64,000 nucleotides of DNA from Parvimonas sp015257355 (GTDB taxonomy: Bacteria; Bacillota; Clostridia; Tissierellales; Peptoniphilaceae): the NCBI RefSeq assembly GCF_050262165.1, contig NZ_CP189844.1. One strand, given 5' to 3'. Below are positions 34,689 through 43,850 of this stretch, in pieces (the first letter of the stretch is position 1; every line of letters begins with the position of its first letter). The position numbers and the translations under genes were made by a program. The notes beneath the pieces are model-generated. The model saw nothing but the letters and a program-made list of their open reading frames with translations, was not told where the DNA came from and did not search any database.

Positions 34689-36117
34689 AAACCTCTATTT
34701 CTTTTATATCTTCAATCATATTTTTGTTTTCTTCTAAAATAGGATTAACTTCTTTTTCTATAAATTCATCAACTTGAGAAGGACATCTTCCTATATATTT
34801 CATAGGGTCTAGAACTTCATTAAGTTCCTCTTTGCTTATATCAAAAAATTCATCATTTTCTATTAATTCTAACAAGTTATTTTCAAGCCCTTTTTCTTTT
34901 ACATTTTTTCCTGCAATTTGAGAAAGCTCTCTAATTCTTTCGTGAAGTTCTTGTCTATCTCCACCTTTTTTTACTTGATTCATCATTATATTTTCACTTG
35001 CCATAAATGGTAATTCTGCCATTAAATGTTTTTCTATTACTTTTTCATATACTACCATTCCATCAACAACATTTGCATAAAGCTCTAATATACCATCTAC
35101 TGCTAAAAATCCTTGAGAAATTGAAAGTCTTTTATTTGCACTATCATCTAAAGTTCTCTCAAACCATTGAGTAGCAAAAGTTATTGAAGGATTCATAACA
35201 TTTGAAATAACAAAATTTGATAAGGCTCCGATTCTTTCTGATTTCATAGGATTTCTCTTATAAGGCATTGCTGAGGATCCTATTTGACTTTTGCCGAAAG
35301 GTTCTTCAATTTCTTTAAGATGTTGTAAAAGTCTTAAATCATTAGAGAATTTATGAGCGGATTGTGCTATATTTGATAATAAAAATAAAACTTTACTGTC
35401 AATTTTTCTCGTATATGTTTGACTTGTAACAGTAAAAACTCCCTTAAAGTTCATTTCTTGAGCAATATAATTATCAAGCTTTTTAACTTTTTCTTCATCA
35501 TTATCAAAAAGTTCCATAAATGAAGCTTGACTTCCAGTTGTGCCTTTTGCTCCACGAAGCTTTAAGTTGTTTAATATGAAATCTAATTCTTCAAGATCTA
35601 TTAGCAAGTCTTGCATATATAGAGTTAATCTTTTTCCTACAGTTGTAGGTTGTGCTGCTTGAAAATGAGTATATGCAAGAGTAGGAATATTCTTATATTT
35701 TAGAGCATTAGATTTTAGTAAATTCAAGACATTTATAATCTTTTTCTTGATTACTAAAAGTGCTTCTTTAATAACTATAAGTTCAGTATTATCTCCTACA
35801 AAACAACTAGTAGCACCTAAATGAATAATGCCTTTTGCGTTTGGACATTGAACACCATAAGCGTAAACGTGACTCATTACATCATGTTTTACAATTTTTT
35901 CTCTTTCTAAAGCAACATCAAAATTGATGTTATCTTTAAAAGATTCAAGTTCTTGAATTTGTTCATCTGTTATATTTAAGCCTAAGCTTTGTTCGCCTTT
36001 TGCTAGAGTTATCCATAGTTTTCTCCAAGTTTTAAACTTAAATTCGTCAGAAAAAATATAACTCATTTCTTTGCTTGAATATCTACTTGTTAGTGGATTT
36101 GAATAAATGTCTTTCAT
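34687..36117 (-). CDS. purB: Adenylosuccinate lyase
   Basis: 476 aa fumarase/aspartase superfamily enzyme that cleaves SAICAR and adenylosuccinate in purine synthesis. The signature loop GSSAMPYKRNPMKSERI carries the catalytic serine. The early region THFQAAQPTTVGKR holds a conserved His. The length (476) and the pattern near the signature fit the longer PurB group also found in clostridia. AAGGAG lies 7 nt before ATG. It is alone on the minus strand; no other pur genes are in the window, so its use may be AMP formation from salvaged IMP. Confidence 0.94.
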   Translation of the reverse strand: MKDIYSNPLTSRYSSKEMSYIFSDEFKFKTWRKLWITLAKGEQSLGLNITDEQIQELESFKDNINFDVALEREKIVKHDVMSHVYAYGVQCPNAKGIIHLGATSCFVGDNTELIVIKEALLVIKKKIINVLNLLKSNALKYKNIPTLAYTHFQAAQPTTVGKRLTLYMQDLLIDLEELDFILNNLKLRGAKGTTGSQASFMELFDNDEEKVKKLDNYIAQEMNFKGVFTVTSQTYTRKIDSKVLFLLSNIAQSAHKFSNDLRLLQHLKEIEEPFGKSQIGSSAMPYKRNPMKSERIGALSNFVISNVMNPSITFATQWFERTLDDSANKRLSISQGFLAVDGILELYANVVDGMVVYEKVIEKHLMAELPFMASENIMMNQVKKGGDRQELHERIRELSQIAGKNVKEKGLENNLLELIENDEFFDISKEELNEVLDPMKYIGRCPSQVDEFIEKEVNPILEENKNMIEDIKEIEV

Positions 36118-36317
36118 AAAAACTCCTTAATTGTATTTTTAGTTTTAAAATTTTTTTATCCATAATTTATAATAAACTATAAAATAGTATGGATAAATTC
36201 TCAATATATGTACACCTTTTTTACAAGATATAATGTTATATTTATTATATCATAAATTGTTTTATTAAAATAGTTTTTAACAAAAATAAAAAAATGTTGA
36301 TATAACTTATATTTCAG

Positions 36318-36347
36318 TTTACAATCTATTTATAAATATGGTATAAT
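36318..36347 (+). promoter_or_regulatory. Promoter of the deacetylase gene
   Basis: TTTACA (36318-36323), 18-nt spacer, TGG-TATAAT (36342-36347). The 328-bp gap shared with the divergent purB gene holds this promoter, an AT-rich inverted repeat (36227-36251) and nothing else recognisable. Confidence 0.7.
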
Positions 36348-36445
36348 AAGCAAAGCGTTAAGCTTTAATTATATGAAAAAACAATTTAGATTTATTCTAA
36401 TGGGTGAAGAATATTACGAATATAAACAAGGAGGTCGTTTTAATA

Positions 36446-37450
36446 ATGAATAATGAAGAAAAAATTAAAGTAATGAAAAATAGAAGAAAGAAAAGAAGAC
36501 GAAGAGAAAATTTTGTTATAATAACAGCGGTATTCTTAGCACTTTTTGTATTTTTAGGTGGAAAATATGCCTTAGGTGTTATTTACCAAAATAAGACACA
36601 AACACAAAACAAGGAAGCTAAAACTGGGAATTCAAAAGAAAATACTGAAACTAATACAAGTGAAAAACAAACTGAGAATTCGAAAGAAAATACTGAAAAG
36701 AAAACTTCTAATGGTTTAGATCTTTCAGAATCAGGAAGTCATATAAAATCAGCTGATTCATATGCTTATGATACTGCTGAAATAAGAGATTATATAATGA
36801 GTAAAAAAGAATATTCAGGAAAGAAAATTGTATTTTTAACTTTTGATGATGGAGTTACTCCAGGAATTACAGATAAAGTTTTGGATATTTTAAAAGAAAA
36901 ACAAGTTCCAGCAACTTTCTTTATAGTTGGAAAAACATTAAATGATCAAGCTAAACCTTATTTAGAAAGAGAATTAAAAGAAGGTCATGGTATTGCTATT
37001 CATAGTTTTTCTCATGATTATAACAAATTATATCCAAACAGAGTTCCTAATGTTTCTGTTATAAAACAAGAAGCTGAGAAAACAATAAGTAGATTAAAAG
37101 AACTAATAGGAGAAAACTTTAATACTGGTGTTTGGAGATATCCAGGTGGACATATGTCTTGGAAAGGTCTTGATACTGCAGGGAATGGTGATGAAGTTTT
37201 AAAAAGTTTAGGTCTTGAATGGATTGATTGGAACAGTTTATCTGGGGATGCAGAGCCTCAAAAGGTTAGACCTACAAATAAAGATGAAATGTTAAAATAT
37301 GTTAAGACTTCTTTAAGTTATTGGAAACAACAAAATGTAGCTGTTGTTTTAATGCATGACTCTCAAGGAAAAAATTTAACAGTAGAAACTTTACCTAGTA
37401 TAATTGACTACTTTAAATCTAATGGATATGAATTTGGTATTTTAAAATAG
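36446..37450 (+). CDS. Membrane-anchored polysaccharide deacetylase (NodB domain, PgdA-like)
   Basis: 334 aa from ATG 36446, the first start after AAGGAGGT; an ATG at 36404 lies upstream of that site. Topology: short basic cytoplasmic tail (RRKKRRRR), one membrane helix at about 23-44, a Thr/Lys/Glu-rich stalk with repeated ENTE/SKENTE segments, then the extracellular NodB domain. Motifs: TFDDG (132-136), metal ligands HSFSH (His186, His190), WRYPGGH and the late VVLMHDS. Such enzymes remove acetyl groups from peptidoglycan GlcNAc and give lysozyme resistance; the exact substrate is inferred. Confidence 0.9.
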   Translation: MNNEEKIKVMKNRRKKRRRRENFVIITAVFLALFVFLGGKYALGVIYQNKTQTQNKEAKTGNSKENTETNTSEKQTENSKENTEKKTSNGLDLSESGSHIKSADSYAYDTAEIRDYIMSKKEYSGKKIVFLTFDDGVTPGITDKVLDILKEKQVPATFFIVGKTLNDQAKPYLERELKEGHGIAIHSFSHDYNKLYPNRVPNVSVIKQEAEKTISRLKELIGENFNTGVWRYPGGHMSWKGLDTAGNGDEVLKSLGLEWIDWNSLSGDAEPQKVRPTNKDEMLKYVKTSLSYWKQQNVAVVLMHDSQGKNLTVETLPSIIDYFKSNGYEFGILK

Positions 37451-37457
37451 GTGAATT

Positions 37458-38669
37458 ATGAATTATATATTAATTGGAATTTTACTTCTTTTAGTTATAA
37501 TTTTAATTGTATTAGTTTTGAAACTTTTAAATAAATCTAATAATGATGTTATAACTGATGAAGATGTTCTAAAATTAAAACTTAGTTTTTCTGATGAATT
37601 TAATAAATTAAGTGAAAAATTAAATGGAAATAATGAAAGAATTTCTAGTCAACTACTTGATTTTAAAAATTCCACTAATGATAATATCATAAAAGCGGGA
37701 AAAGAAAATATTGATTCTATTTTCAATTTTAATGACAAATTAAAATCAGAGTTAAAAAAAGATTTTTTAAATCTTACTGTTGTTGTTGAGGGAAGACTTG
37801 ATAAAATTAATGAAAGTGTTGAAGTCAAACTTGAAAAAAGTTTTGAAGATACCAAAAAGACTTTCAGTAATGTTATGCAAAGTTTAGGAAGACTTGATGA
37901 AGCTCAGAAGAAAATGGAATTTTTATCTAATAATGTTCAAAATTTGAATAATGTTTTGACAGATAAAAAAACAAGAGGTATTTTTGGGGAAGTACAACTA
38001 TATCAAGTTTTATCTTCTGCATTTGGAAATAATACAGAAATTTATCAAAAACAATATAAGCTTTCTAATGGCACAATGGCTGATGCGGTATTATTTGCTC
38101 CAGAACCTGTAGGAACAATATGTATAGATAGTAAATTTCCGTTGGAAAATTATAGAAGAATTTTTGAAGATGTAGCTGATAATAAGCAAGAAAATGAAAA
38201 GAGCTTTGAACAAAACTTAAAGAAACATATTGATGATATTTCTACTAAGTATATAATAAAAAATGAAACAACAGATCAAGCTATTTTATTTTTACCTGCT
38301 GAAGCTATATTCGCTTACTTGAATGCTTATATGCCAAAAATAGTAGAATATGCATATTCTAAACGTGTGTGGATAACTTCTCCAACAACTATGATGGCTA
38401 TACTTACAACTATTCAAGCGGTTTCACAAAATTTAAAACAATCTCAATATGCTTTAGAAATACAAAAAGAATTAAATTCTCTTTCTGAAGAGTTTGAGAG
38501 ATATGCTAAGAGATGGGAAACTTTAGAAAAAGATATAAATAAAGTAAGTAAGGATGTTAAAGATATTTTTACTACTTCTACTAAGATTACAAGACGTTTT
38601 GATAATATAAAAAATGTTGATGTTTTTGATAAAGAGGAAGTAGAAGAAGTTCTAAAAATTACGGAATAA
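37458..38669 (+). CDS. rmuC: DNA recombination protein RmuC
   Basis: 403 aa. The N-terminus is a membrane helix (about 3-24), then a long coiled-coil region (about 40-180), then the RmuC nuclease-like domain with IDSKFPLENYRR. RmuC limits inversions between repeats in E. coli; the mechanism is not settled. It starts 7 bp after the deacetylase stop, so the two are cotranscribed. A neighbouring long tandem repeat (adhesin gene) is a possible beneficiary, but this is speculative. Confidence 0.92.
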   Translation: MNYILIGILLLLVIILIVLVLKLLNKSNNDVITDEDVLKLKLSFSDEFNKLSEKLNGNNERISSQLLDFKNSTNDNIIKAGKENIDSIFNFNDKLKSELKKDFLNLTVVVEGRLDKINESVEVKLEKSFEDTKKTFSNVMQSLGRLDEAQKKMEFLSNNVQNLNNVLTDKKTRGIFGEVQLYQVLSSAFGNNTEIYQKQYKLSNGTMADAVLFAPEPVGTICIDSKFPLENYRRIFEDVADNKQENEKSFEQNLKKHIDDISTKYIIKNETTDQAILFLPAEAIFAYLNAYMPKIVEYAYSKRVWITSPTTMMAILTTIQAVSQNLKQSQYALEIQKELNSLSEEFERYAKRWETLEKDINKVSKDVKDIFTTSTKITRRFDNIKNVDVFDKEEVEEVLKITE

Positions 38670-38678
38670 AAAATAAGA

Positions 38679-38719
38679 TAGGTAGTGTATGATTAATAAA
38701 ATACACTACCTAATTTTTT
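38679..38719 (+). terminator. Terminator after rmuC
   Basis: A perfect 12-bp stem TAGGTAGTGTAT (38679-38690) with ATACACTACCTA (38701-38712), 10-nt loop, then a T run. Confidence 0.88.
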
Positions 38720-38764
38720 GTAAATTCATATTATAAAAAAATTAAAAAAAATCTAAAAATAGTA

Positions 38765-38793
38765 TTGCATTATTGGATTTGATGTAGTATAAT
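38765..38793 (+). promoter_or_regulatory. Promoter of the S10-spc-alpha ribosomal operon
   Basis: TTGCAT (38765-38770), 17-nt spacer, TATAAT (38788-38793). It should drive a transcript with a leader of about 215 nt before rpsJ. Confidence 0.75.
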
Positions 38794-38799
38794 ATATGG

Positions 38800-39014
38800 G
38801 TGCTCATATGCACATAATAGGCGTTGACGAAATAGGTTGCTCAAATTAATGGCTATTTTACGGTCTTTGAGGTAATTATTTCTGAGTATGTCGAACTAGA
38901 TTTCGGCGACTGGTCGCCGTATTTTTTGGAAGTGAAAATGGAACACACGGATGAGTTGATACGGAAGACCTAGTTGCATGATGCCAAAACATGCGAAACA
39001 AGGAGGTAAAAAAA
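38800..39014 (+). promoter_or_regulatory. Structured leader of the S10 operon with internal terminator-like hairpin
   Basis: About 215 nt of untranslated leader, clearly richer in G and C than other intergenic DNA here. CGGCGA (38904-38909) pairs with TCGCCG (38914-38919) across a CTGG loop, and TATTTTTT follows: a terminator shape. GGTCTT (38862-38867) is complementary to AAGACC (38965-38970), which could enclose it. A last hairpin, TTGCATG (38974-38980) with CATGCGA (38990-38996), ends just before the ribosome site AAGGAGG. Suggests attenuation of the operon; the effector, perhaps a ribosomal protein such as L4, is unknown. Confidence 0.6.
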
Positions 39015-39326
39015 TTGGCAAACAAACAAAAAATCAGAATTAGATTAAGAGCTTACGATCATGAATTAATCGATAGCTCAGCACAACAAATAGTGGAATC
39101 TGCAAAAAGAACTGGTGCAGAAGTATCAGGACCTATTCCACTACCAACAGAAAAGGAAATCATTACAATCTTAAGAGCTGTTCACAAATACAAAGATAGT
39201 AGAGAACAATTCGAACAAAGAACACATAAAAGACTTATTGATATCCTAAATCCTAACCAAAAAACTTTGGAAAGTTTAAAGAAATTAAATCTTCCAAGTG
39301 GTGTAGATATCGAAATTAAGTTATAA
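39015..39326 (+). CDS. rpsJ: 30S ribosomal protein S10
   Basis: 103 aa from TTG 39015, 8 nt after AAGGAGG; the ATG at 38991 precedes the ribosome site and would add eight residues that S10 does not have. Conserved core QKIRIRLRAYDHELID and the C-terminal LPSGVDIEIKL. S10 lies in the 30S head and also acts as NusE in antitermination. First gene of the long ribosomal operon. Confidence 0.97.
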   Translation: MANKQKIRIRLRAYDHELIDSSAQQIVESAKRTGAEVSGPIPLPTEKEIITILRAVHKYKDSREQFEQRTHKRLIDILNPNQKTLESLKKLNLPSGVDIEIKL

Positions 39327-39379
39327 ATCTTAGAATGATTGTAAAATCAATCCGCTGTAAGTAATAGGAGGTGTACTCA

Positions 39380-40006
39380 ATGAAGAGTATTTTAGGTAAG
39401 AAAATTGGAATGACTCAAATTTTTGCTGAAGATGGTTCAGTTATTCCAGTAACAGTAGTTGAAGCGGGCCCTATGTTCGTCACTCAAGTTAAAACTGTTG
39501 AAAATGATGGTTATAATGCAATCCAATGTGGATATGTAGACAAGAAAGAAAAGAAGGTTACAAAACCTCTTAAAGGACATTTCGATAAAGTAAGTGTTGG
39601 ATATAAGAGATTTGTAAGAGAATTCAGATTAAACGAAGGCGAAACTTTTGAACCTGGACAAGAAATAAAAGTTGACTTATTTGCTGAGGGAGATAAAGTT
39701 GATGTTATCGGAACTTCAAAAGGTAAAGGTACTCAAGGTGCTATTAAGAGATGGAATTACGGAAGAGGTCCTGAAGGACACGGTTCAAAATCTCACAGAG
39801 TAGCTGGTGCTAGAAGTGCTGGTACATTCCCAGGTAGAGTACTTAAAGGTAGAAAAGCAAGTGGAAAAATGGGAAATGCAAAAAGTACTGTTCAAAATCT
39901 TGTTGTTGTAAAAGTTGACGTTGAAAAGAACCTAATTCTTGTTAAAGGTGCTATTCCAGGACCTAAAGGTGGTTTAGTAACAGTTAGAGAAGCGGTTAAA
40001 AGATAG
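39380..40006 (+). CDS. rplC: 50S ribosomal protein L3
   Basis: 208 aa from ATG 39380 (the GTG at 39371 lies within the ribosome site region TAGGAGGTG). Begins MKSILGKKIGMTQIF and carries the central GHGSKSHRVAGARSAGTFPG loop that reaches toward the peptidyl transferase centre. An early 23S assembly protein. Changes in this loop affect linezolid and tiamulin susceptibility in other species. Confidence 0.97.
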   Translation: MKSILGKKIGMTQIFAEDGSVIPVTVVEAGPMFVTQVKTVENDGYNAIQCGYVDKKEKKVTKPLKGHFDKVSVGYKRFVREFRLNEGETFEPGQEIKVDLFAEGDKVDVIGTSKGKGTQGAIKRWNYGRGPEGHGSKSHRVAGARSAGTFPGRVLKGRKASGKMGNAKSTVQNLVVVKVDVEKNLILVKGAIPGPKGGLVTVREAVKR

Positions 40007-40023
40007 TTTAAGGAGGATAAATA

Positions 40024-40647
40024 ATGCCTAAGGTTAATGTTTATAACCAACTTGGAGAAGTTGTTGGTGATATAGAATTAAACGAAGCTATTTTTGGTGT
40101 TGAAGTAAATGAACATGTTGTTTATGAAGTAGTAAAGAACCATTTAGCTAATAGAAGACAAGGCACTCAATCTGCTAAGACTCGTGCAGAAGTACGTGGA
40201 GGCGGAAGAAAGCCTTGGAGACAAAAAGGTACTGGTCGTGCTAGACAAGGTAGTATAAGAGCTCCTCAATGGAAAGGTGGCGGAGTTGTATTCGCACCAA
40301 AGCCAAGAAGCTACAGATACTCAGTTCCTAAAAAAGTAAGAAGACTTGCTATGAGATCAGTTCTTACTTCAAAAGTTCTTGAAGGAGAATTAAGAATTTT
40401 AGATGCTTTAACAATTGATGCATTCAGCACAAAGAAAGCAAAAGAAATTTTGAAAAATTTAAATTTAGAAACAAAAACTATAATAGTTTTACCAGAAGGA
40501 AATGAAAAGATTGTTAAATCATTCGCTAACCTTCCAAAAGTTGAAACTGTTGTTGTAGATTATATGAATGTTTACGATTTATTGAGATTTGATAATCTTG
40601 TAATTGTAAAAAATGCCCTTTCAAAAATTGAGGAGGTGTATGCATAA
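40024..40647 (+). CDS. rplD: 50S ribosomal protein L4
   Basis: 207 aa. The extended tunnel loop is at about 58-80 (VRGGGRKPWRQKGTGRARQG), where macrolide-resistance changes occur in other species; the visible KPWRQKGTGRARQGS is wild type in form. In enterobacteria L4 represses its own S10 operon by attenuation, relevant to the leader described upstream. Its stop overlaps the rplW start (TAATG). Confidence 0.97.
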   Translation: MPKVNVYNQLGEVVGDIELNEAIFGVEVNEHVVYEVVKNHLANRRQGTQSAKTRAEVRGGGRKPWRQKGTGRARQGSIRAPQWKGGGVVFAPKPRSYRYSVPKKVRRLAMRSVLTSKVLEGELRILDALTIDAFSTKKAKEILKNLNLETKTIIVLPEGNEKIVKSFANLPKVETVVVDYMNVYDLLRFDNLVIVKNALSKIEEVYA

Positions 40648-40934
40648 TGACAGCATATGATATTATTATTAAACCAGTTGTAACTGAACGTTCAATGGAA
40701 AATATGGAATCAAAAAGATACACTTTCAAAGTTGACACTAGAGCTAATAAATCAGAAATCAAAAAAGCCGTAGAAACAATTTTTGGTGTAAAAGTTAAAC
40801 AAGTAAATACAATGAATATTACTGGTAAGAAAAAAAGAATGGGAGCTAATGTTGGCAAAAGACCTGATTGGAAAAAAGCCATTGTTACTCTTACAGAAGA
40901 TTCTAAAGAAATTGAATTTTTTGAAAGTATTTAA
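40647..40934 (+). CDS. rplW: 50S ribosomal protein L23
   Basis: 95 aa. Starts within the rplD stop codon. KPVVTERSMENME near the N-terminus and the basic GKKKRMG loop are typical. L23 is at the polypeptide exit and is the docking site of trigger factor and SRP; tig is also encoded in this window. Confidence 0.96.
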   Translation: MTAYDIIIKPVVTERSMENMESKRYTFKVDTRANKSEIKKAVETIFGVKVKQVNTMNITGKKKRMGANVGKRPDWKKAIVTLTEDSKEIEFFESI

Positions 40935-40951
40935 TATAGGAGGTAATATTA

Positions 40952-41785
40952 ATGGCTATTAGAAAGTATAAACCAACTTCTGCTGGTGTACGTGGAATGA
41001 GCGTTTTAACTTTTGATGAAATAACTAAGACTAAACCAGAAAAGTCATTATTAGTTTCTTTATCAAAATCAGGTGGAAGAAATTCATTAGGTAGAGTTAC
41101 CGTTAGACATAGAGGCGGCGGTGCTAAAAGAAAATATAGAATAATAGATTTTAAAAGAAATAAAGATGGAGTACCAGGAAAAGTTGCTTCAATAGAATAC
41201 GATCCAAACAGAACTGCTAATATAGCATTAATCCATTATTTAGATGGAGAAAAGAGATATATCTTAGCTCCAGAAGGATTAAAGGTTGGAGATAAAATTG
41301 AATCAGGGGAAAATGCTGATATCGTAATCGGTAACGCATTAAAATTAAAAGATATTCCAGTTGGTACAAATGTTCATAATGTTGAGTTAAAACCAGGTAA
41401 AGGTGGACAACTTGTAAGAAGTGCAGGATCCGAAGCTCAATTAATGGGTAAAGAAGGAAGATTTGCACAATTAAGATTACCTTCAGGTGAATTTAGATTA
41501 GTTCACTTAGAATGTAGAGCTACAGTTGGTCAAGTTGGTAATTTAAGTCACGAACTTATAACTATTGGTAAAGCCGGAAGATCAAGACATATGGGTAAGA
41601 GACCTCATGTTAGAGGATCTGCAATGAACCCAGTAGATCACCCTCATGGTGGTGGGGAAGGTAGAACTCCTGTAGGACGTCCAGCACCTTCAACTCCTTG
41701 GGGAAAACCAGCTTTAGGACTTAAGACTAGAAAGAAAAATAAAAAGTCTAATAAGTTCATAGTAAGAAGAAGAACTAAAAACTAA
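40952..41785 (+). CDS. rplB: 50S ribosomal protein L2
   Basis: 277 aa. One of the largest and most conserved 50S proteins, needed for subunit joining and peptidyl transfer. The C-terminal HPHGGGEGRTPVG motif carries the conserved histidine (about 229). The highly basic C-terminal tail is normal. AGGAGG precedes the ATG. Confidence 0.98.
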   Translation: MAIRKYKPTSAGVRGMSVLTFDEITKTKPEKSLLVSLSKSGGRNSLGRVTVRHRGGGAKRKYRIIDFKRNKDGVPGKVASIEYDPNRTANIALIHYLDGEKRYILAPEGLKVGDKIESGENADIVIGNALKLKDIPVGTNVHNVELKPGKGGQLVRSAGSEAQLMGKEGRFAQLRLPSGEFRLVHLECRATVGQVGNLSHELITIGKAGRSRHMGKRPHVRGSAMNPVDHPHGGGEGRTPVGRPAPSTPWGKPALGLKTRKKNKKSNKFIVRRRTKN

Positions 41786-41801
41786 TTAAGGAGGAAAACA
41801 A

Positions 41802-42086
41802 ATGGGTAGATCTCTTAAAAAAGGACCATTTTGTGATGATCATCTTTTAAAGAAAATAGATGCATTAAATAGTGCAGATGAAAAAAAAGTTGTAAAAACT
41901 TGGTCAAGAAGAAGTACAATTTTTCCACAATTTGTTGGACATACTATAGCTGTTCATGACGGAAGAAAGCACTTACCAATATATATTACTGATGACATGG
42001 TAGGACATAAACTTGGAGAGTTCGTTTTAACAAGAACTTACAAGGGTCATGTTGGCAAAAACGAAAAAAATAGTAAAGTAAGATAA
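41802..42086 (+). CDS. rpsS: 30S ribosomal protein S19
   Basis: 94 aa, starting MGRSLKKGPFCDDHL, with the conserved GHKLGEFVLTRTYKGH near the end. It binds with S13 in the 30S head near the A site. Confidence 0.97.
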   Translation: MGRSLKKGPFCDDHLLKKIDALNSADEKKVVKTWSRRSTIFPQFVGHTIAVHDGRKHLPIYITDDMVGHKLGEFVLTRTYKGHVGKNEKNSKVR

Positions 42087-42105
42087 TAGATAAGGAGGAT
42101 ATAAC

Positions 42106-42438
42106 ATGCAAGCTAAAGCAATTGCAAAATATCAAAGAATTTCACCTCTTAAAGTAAACTTTATTTGTAGAGAAATAAGAGGAAAGCATGTAGATGAAGC
42201 TTTATCTATTCTAAGATTCACTCCTAAAGCGGGTGCTAGATTATTAGAAAAGGTATTAAAATCAGCTGTTGCTAATGCGGAAAATAATCATAATTTAGAT
42301 AGAAAAGACCTTTATGTATTAGAAGCTTATGCAAATGATGCTCCAGTTATGAAAAGATGGAGACCAAAGGCTAAAGGTTCAGCTTACCCAATATTAAAAA
42401 GATCAAGTCATATTGGTGTAACGGTAGCAGAAAGATAG
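42106..42438 (+). CDS. rplV: 50S ribosomal protein L22
   Basis: 110 aa. The C-terminal beta hairpin (around MKRWRPKAKGSAYPILKRSS) lines the exit tunnel, and the conserved residues where macrolide-resistance insertions occur look intact. AAGGAGG lies 8 nt before the ATG. Confidence 0.97.
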   Translation: MQAKAIAKYQRISPLKVNFICREIRGKHVDEALSILRFTPKAGARLLEKVLKSAVANAENNHNLDRKDLYVLEAYANDAPVMKRWRPKAKGSAYPILKRSSHIGVTVAER

Positions 42439-42455
42439 TATAAGGAGGATAAAAA

Positions 42456-43190
42456 ATGGGTCAAAAAGTTAATCCTCATGGGTTAAGAGTTGGAATAATA
42501 AAAGATTGGGACTCAAGATGGTTTGCCGATAAAAAAGAATTTGGTGATTTATTAGTAGAAGACCACAATATTCGTAAACTTGTTAAAAAAGAGGTAGCTC
42601 TTTCAGGAGTACCAAAAGTTGAAATAGAAAGATCAGCAAATAGAGTAAAGGTAACTGTATTTACTGCTAAACCTGGAATGGTAATTGGAAAATCAGGTGC
42701 TGGTGTTGAAGAATTAAGAGTTAAAATTGAAAAATTAACTGGTAAAAAAGTAATTGTTAATGTTGAAGAAGTTAAGAGACCTGATTTAAGTGCTCAATTA
42801 GTTGCTGAAAACATTGCTGGACAATTAGAAAGACGTGTATCTTTTAGACGTGCTATGAAACAAGCTATGCAAAGATCATTAAAATCAGGAGCAAAAGGTA
42901 TTAAAACTGCTGTTTCTGGAAGACTTGGCGGAGCAGATATGGCTAGAACTGAAGGATATTCCGAAGGAACTATTCCTCTACAAACTTTAAGAGCTGACAT
43001 TGAATATGGATTTGCTGAAGCAGATACAACTTATGGAAAATTAGGCGTAAAAGTTTGGTTATATAAAGGTGAAGTTCTTCCAGGAATGAAAGCTGCAGTT
43101 GTTGAAGAAAAACCTGCAAAAAAAGACAGAAGAAACAAGAAAGACAATAAGAAAAGATTTAATAAAACTGGTGCTAAGAAAGAAGCTTAG
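42456..43190 (+). CDS. rpsC: 30S ribosomal protein S3
   Basis: 244 aa. KH domain with the GKSG loop (78-81). It is about 25 residues longer than the common 218-aa form because of a Lys/Arg/Asn-rich C-terminal tail (from about 222). S3 lines the mRNA entry channel and helps helicase activity. Similar basic tails are seen in other low-GC species. Confidence 0.97.
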   Translation: MGQKVNPHGLRVGIIKDWDSRWFADKKEFGDLLVEDHNIRKLVKKEVALSGVPKVEIERSANRVKVTVFTAKPGMVIGKSGAGVEELRVKIEKLTGKKVIVNVEEVKRPDLSAQLVAENIAGQLERRVSFRRAMKQAMQRSLKSGAKGIKTAVSGRLGGADMARTEGYSEGTIPLQTLRADIEYGFAEADTTYGKLGVKVWLYKGEVLPGMKAAVVEEKPAKKDRRNKKDNKKRFNKTGAKKEA

Positions 43191-43213
43191 TTGCCGGAAG
43201 GAGGAAAGAGTCT

Positions 43214-43648
43214 ATGTTAATGCCTAAGAGAGTAAAATATCGTAGAGTTCATAGAGGCAGAATGACTGGTAAAGCTCTAAGGGGAAATACAATTTCTTAT
43301 GGAGATTATGCAATTCAAGCGTTAGAACCTTGCTGGATGACTGCAAACCAAATTGAATCTGCAAGACGTGCGATGACAAGATATATAAAAAGAGGCGGTA
43401 AGATCTGGATTAAAGTATTCCCTGATAAGCCTGTTACAAAAAAACCTGCTGAAGTAAGAATGGGTTCTGGTAAAGGGGCTCCAGAATACTGGGTAGCAGT
43501 TGTTAAACCGGGTAGAGTATTATTCGAAATGAGTGGTGTTCCTGTTGATGTAGCTAGAGAAGCTATGAGACTTGCTGCTCATAAGTTACCTGTAAAGACT
43601 AAATTTATAACTCGTGAGATGAAGGAAGGTGAAGCTAATGAAAATTAA
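43214..43648 (+). CDS. rplP: 50S ribosomal protein L16
   Basis: 144 aa, MLMPKRVKYRRVHRGRM at the start. It binds near the A-site tRNA elbow. A second ATG at 43220 is possible, but MLMPKR is the usual form. The last 11 nt overlap the start of rpmC. Confidence 0.97.
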   Translation: MLMPKRVKYRRVHRGRMTGKALRGNTISYGDYAIQALEPCWMTANQIESARRAMTRYIKRGGKIWIKVFPDKPVTKKPAEVRMGSGKGAPEYWVAVVKPGRVLFEMSGVPVDVAREAMRLAAHKLPVKTKFITREMKEGEANEN

Positions 43649-43844
43649 GGAAATTCGCCAAATGAATGATAGTGATTTACAAGCAAAATTAAAAGATTTA
43701 AAAGTAGAATTATTTAATTTACGTTTTCAATTAGCCACTGGACAATTAGAGAATCCTATGAGAATTGGTGGCATTAGAAAAGATATAGCTCGTGTTAAGA
43801 CTATTATCAGAGAACGTGAGCTTAATGCTGGAAAGGAGGCTTAA
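43638..43844 (+). CDS. rpmC: 50S ribosomal protein L29
   Basis: 68 aa from ATG 43638, which lies inside rplP after GAAGGTGAAG; GTG 43629 is rejected as it would precede the ribosome site. The conserved KVELFNLRFQLATGQLENP is clear. It sits next to L23 at the tunnel exit. Confidence 0.95.
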   Translation: MKIKEIRQMNDSDLQAKLKDLKVELFNLRFQLATGQLENPMRIGGIRKDIARVKTIIRERELNAGKEA

Positions 43845-43850
43845 TACTAT

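Noticed and set aside
36227..36251. Inverted repeat GATATAAT...ATTATATC between purB and the deacetylase gene
   Set aside because: Only A/T pairs apart from the ends, in very AT-rich DNA; likely chance, although an operator cannot be excluded.
38991..39014. ATG 38991 as start of S10
   Set aside because: It lies upstream of the AAGGAGG site and would add residues absent from S10; TTG 39015 fits.
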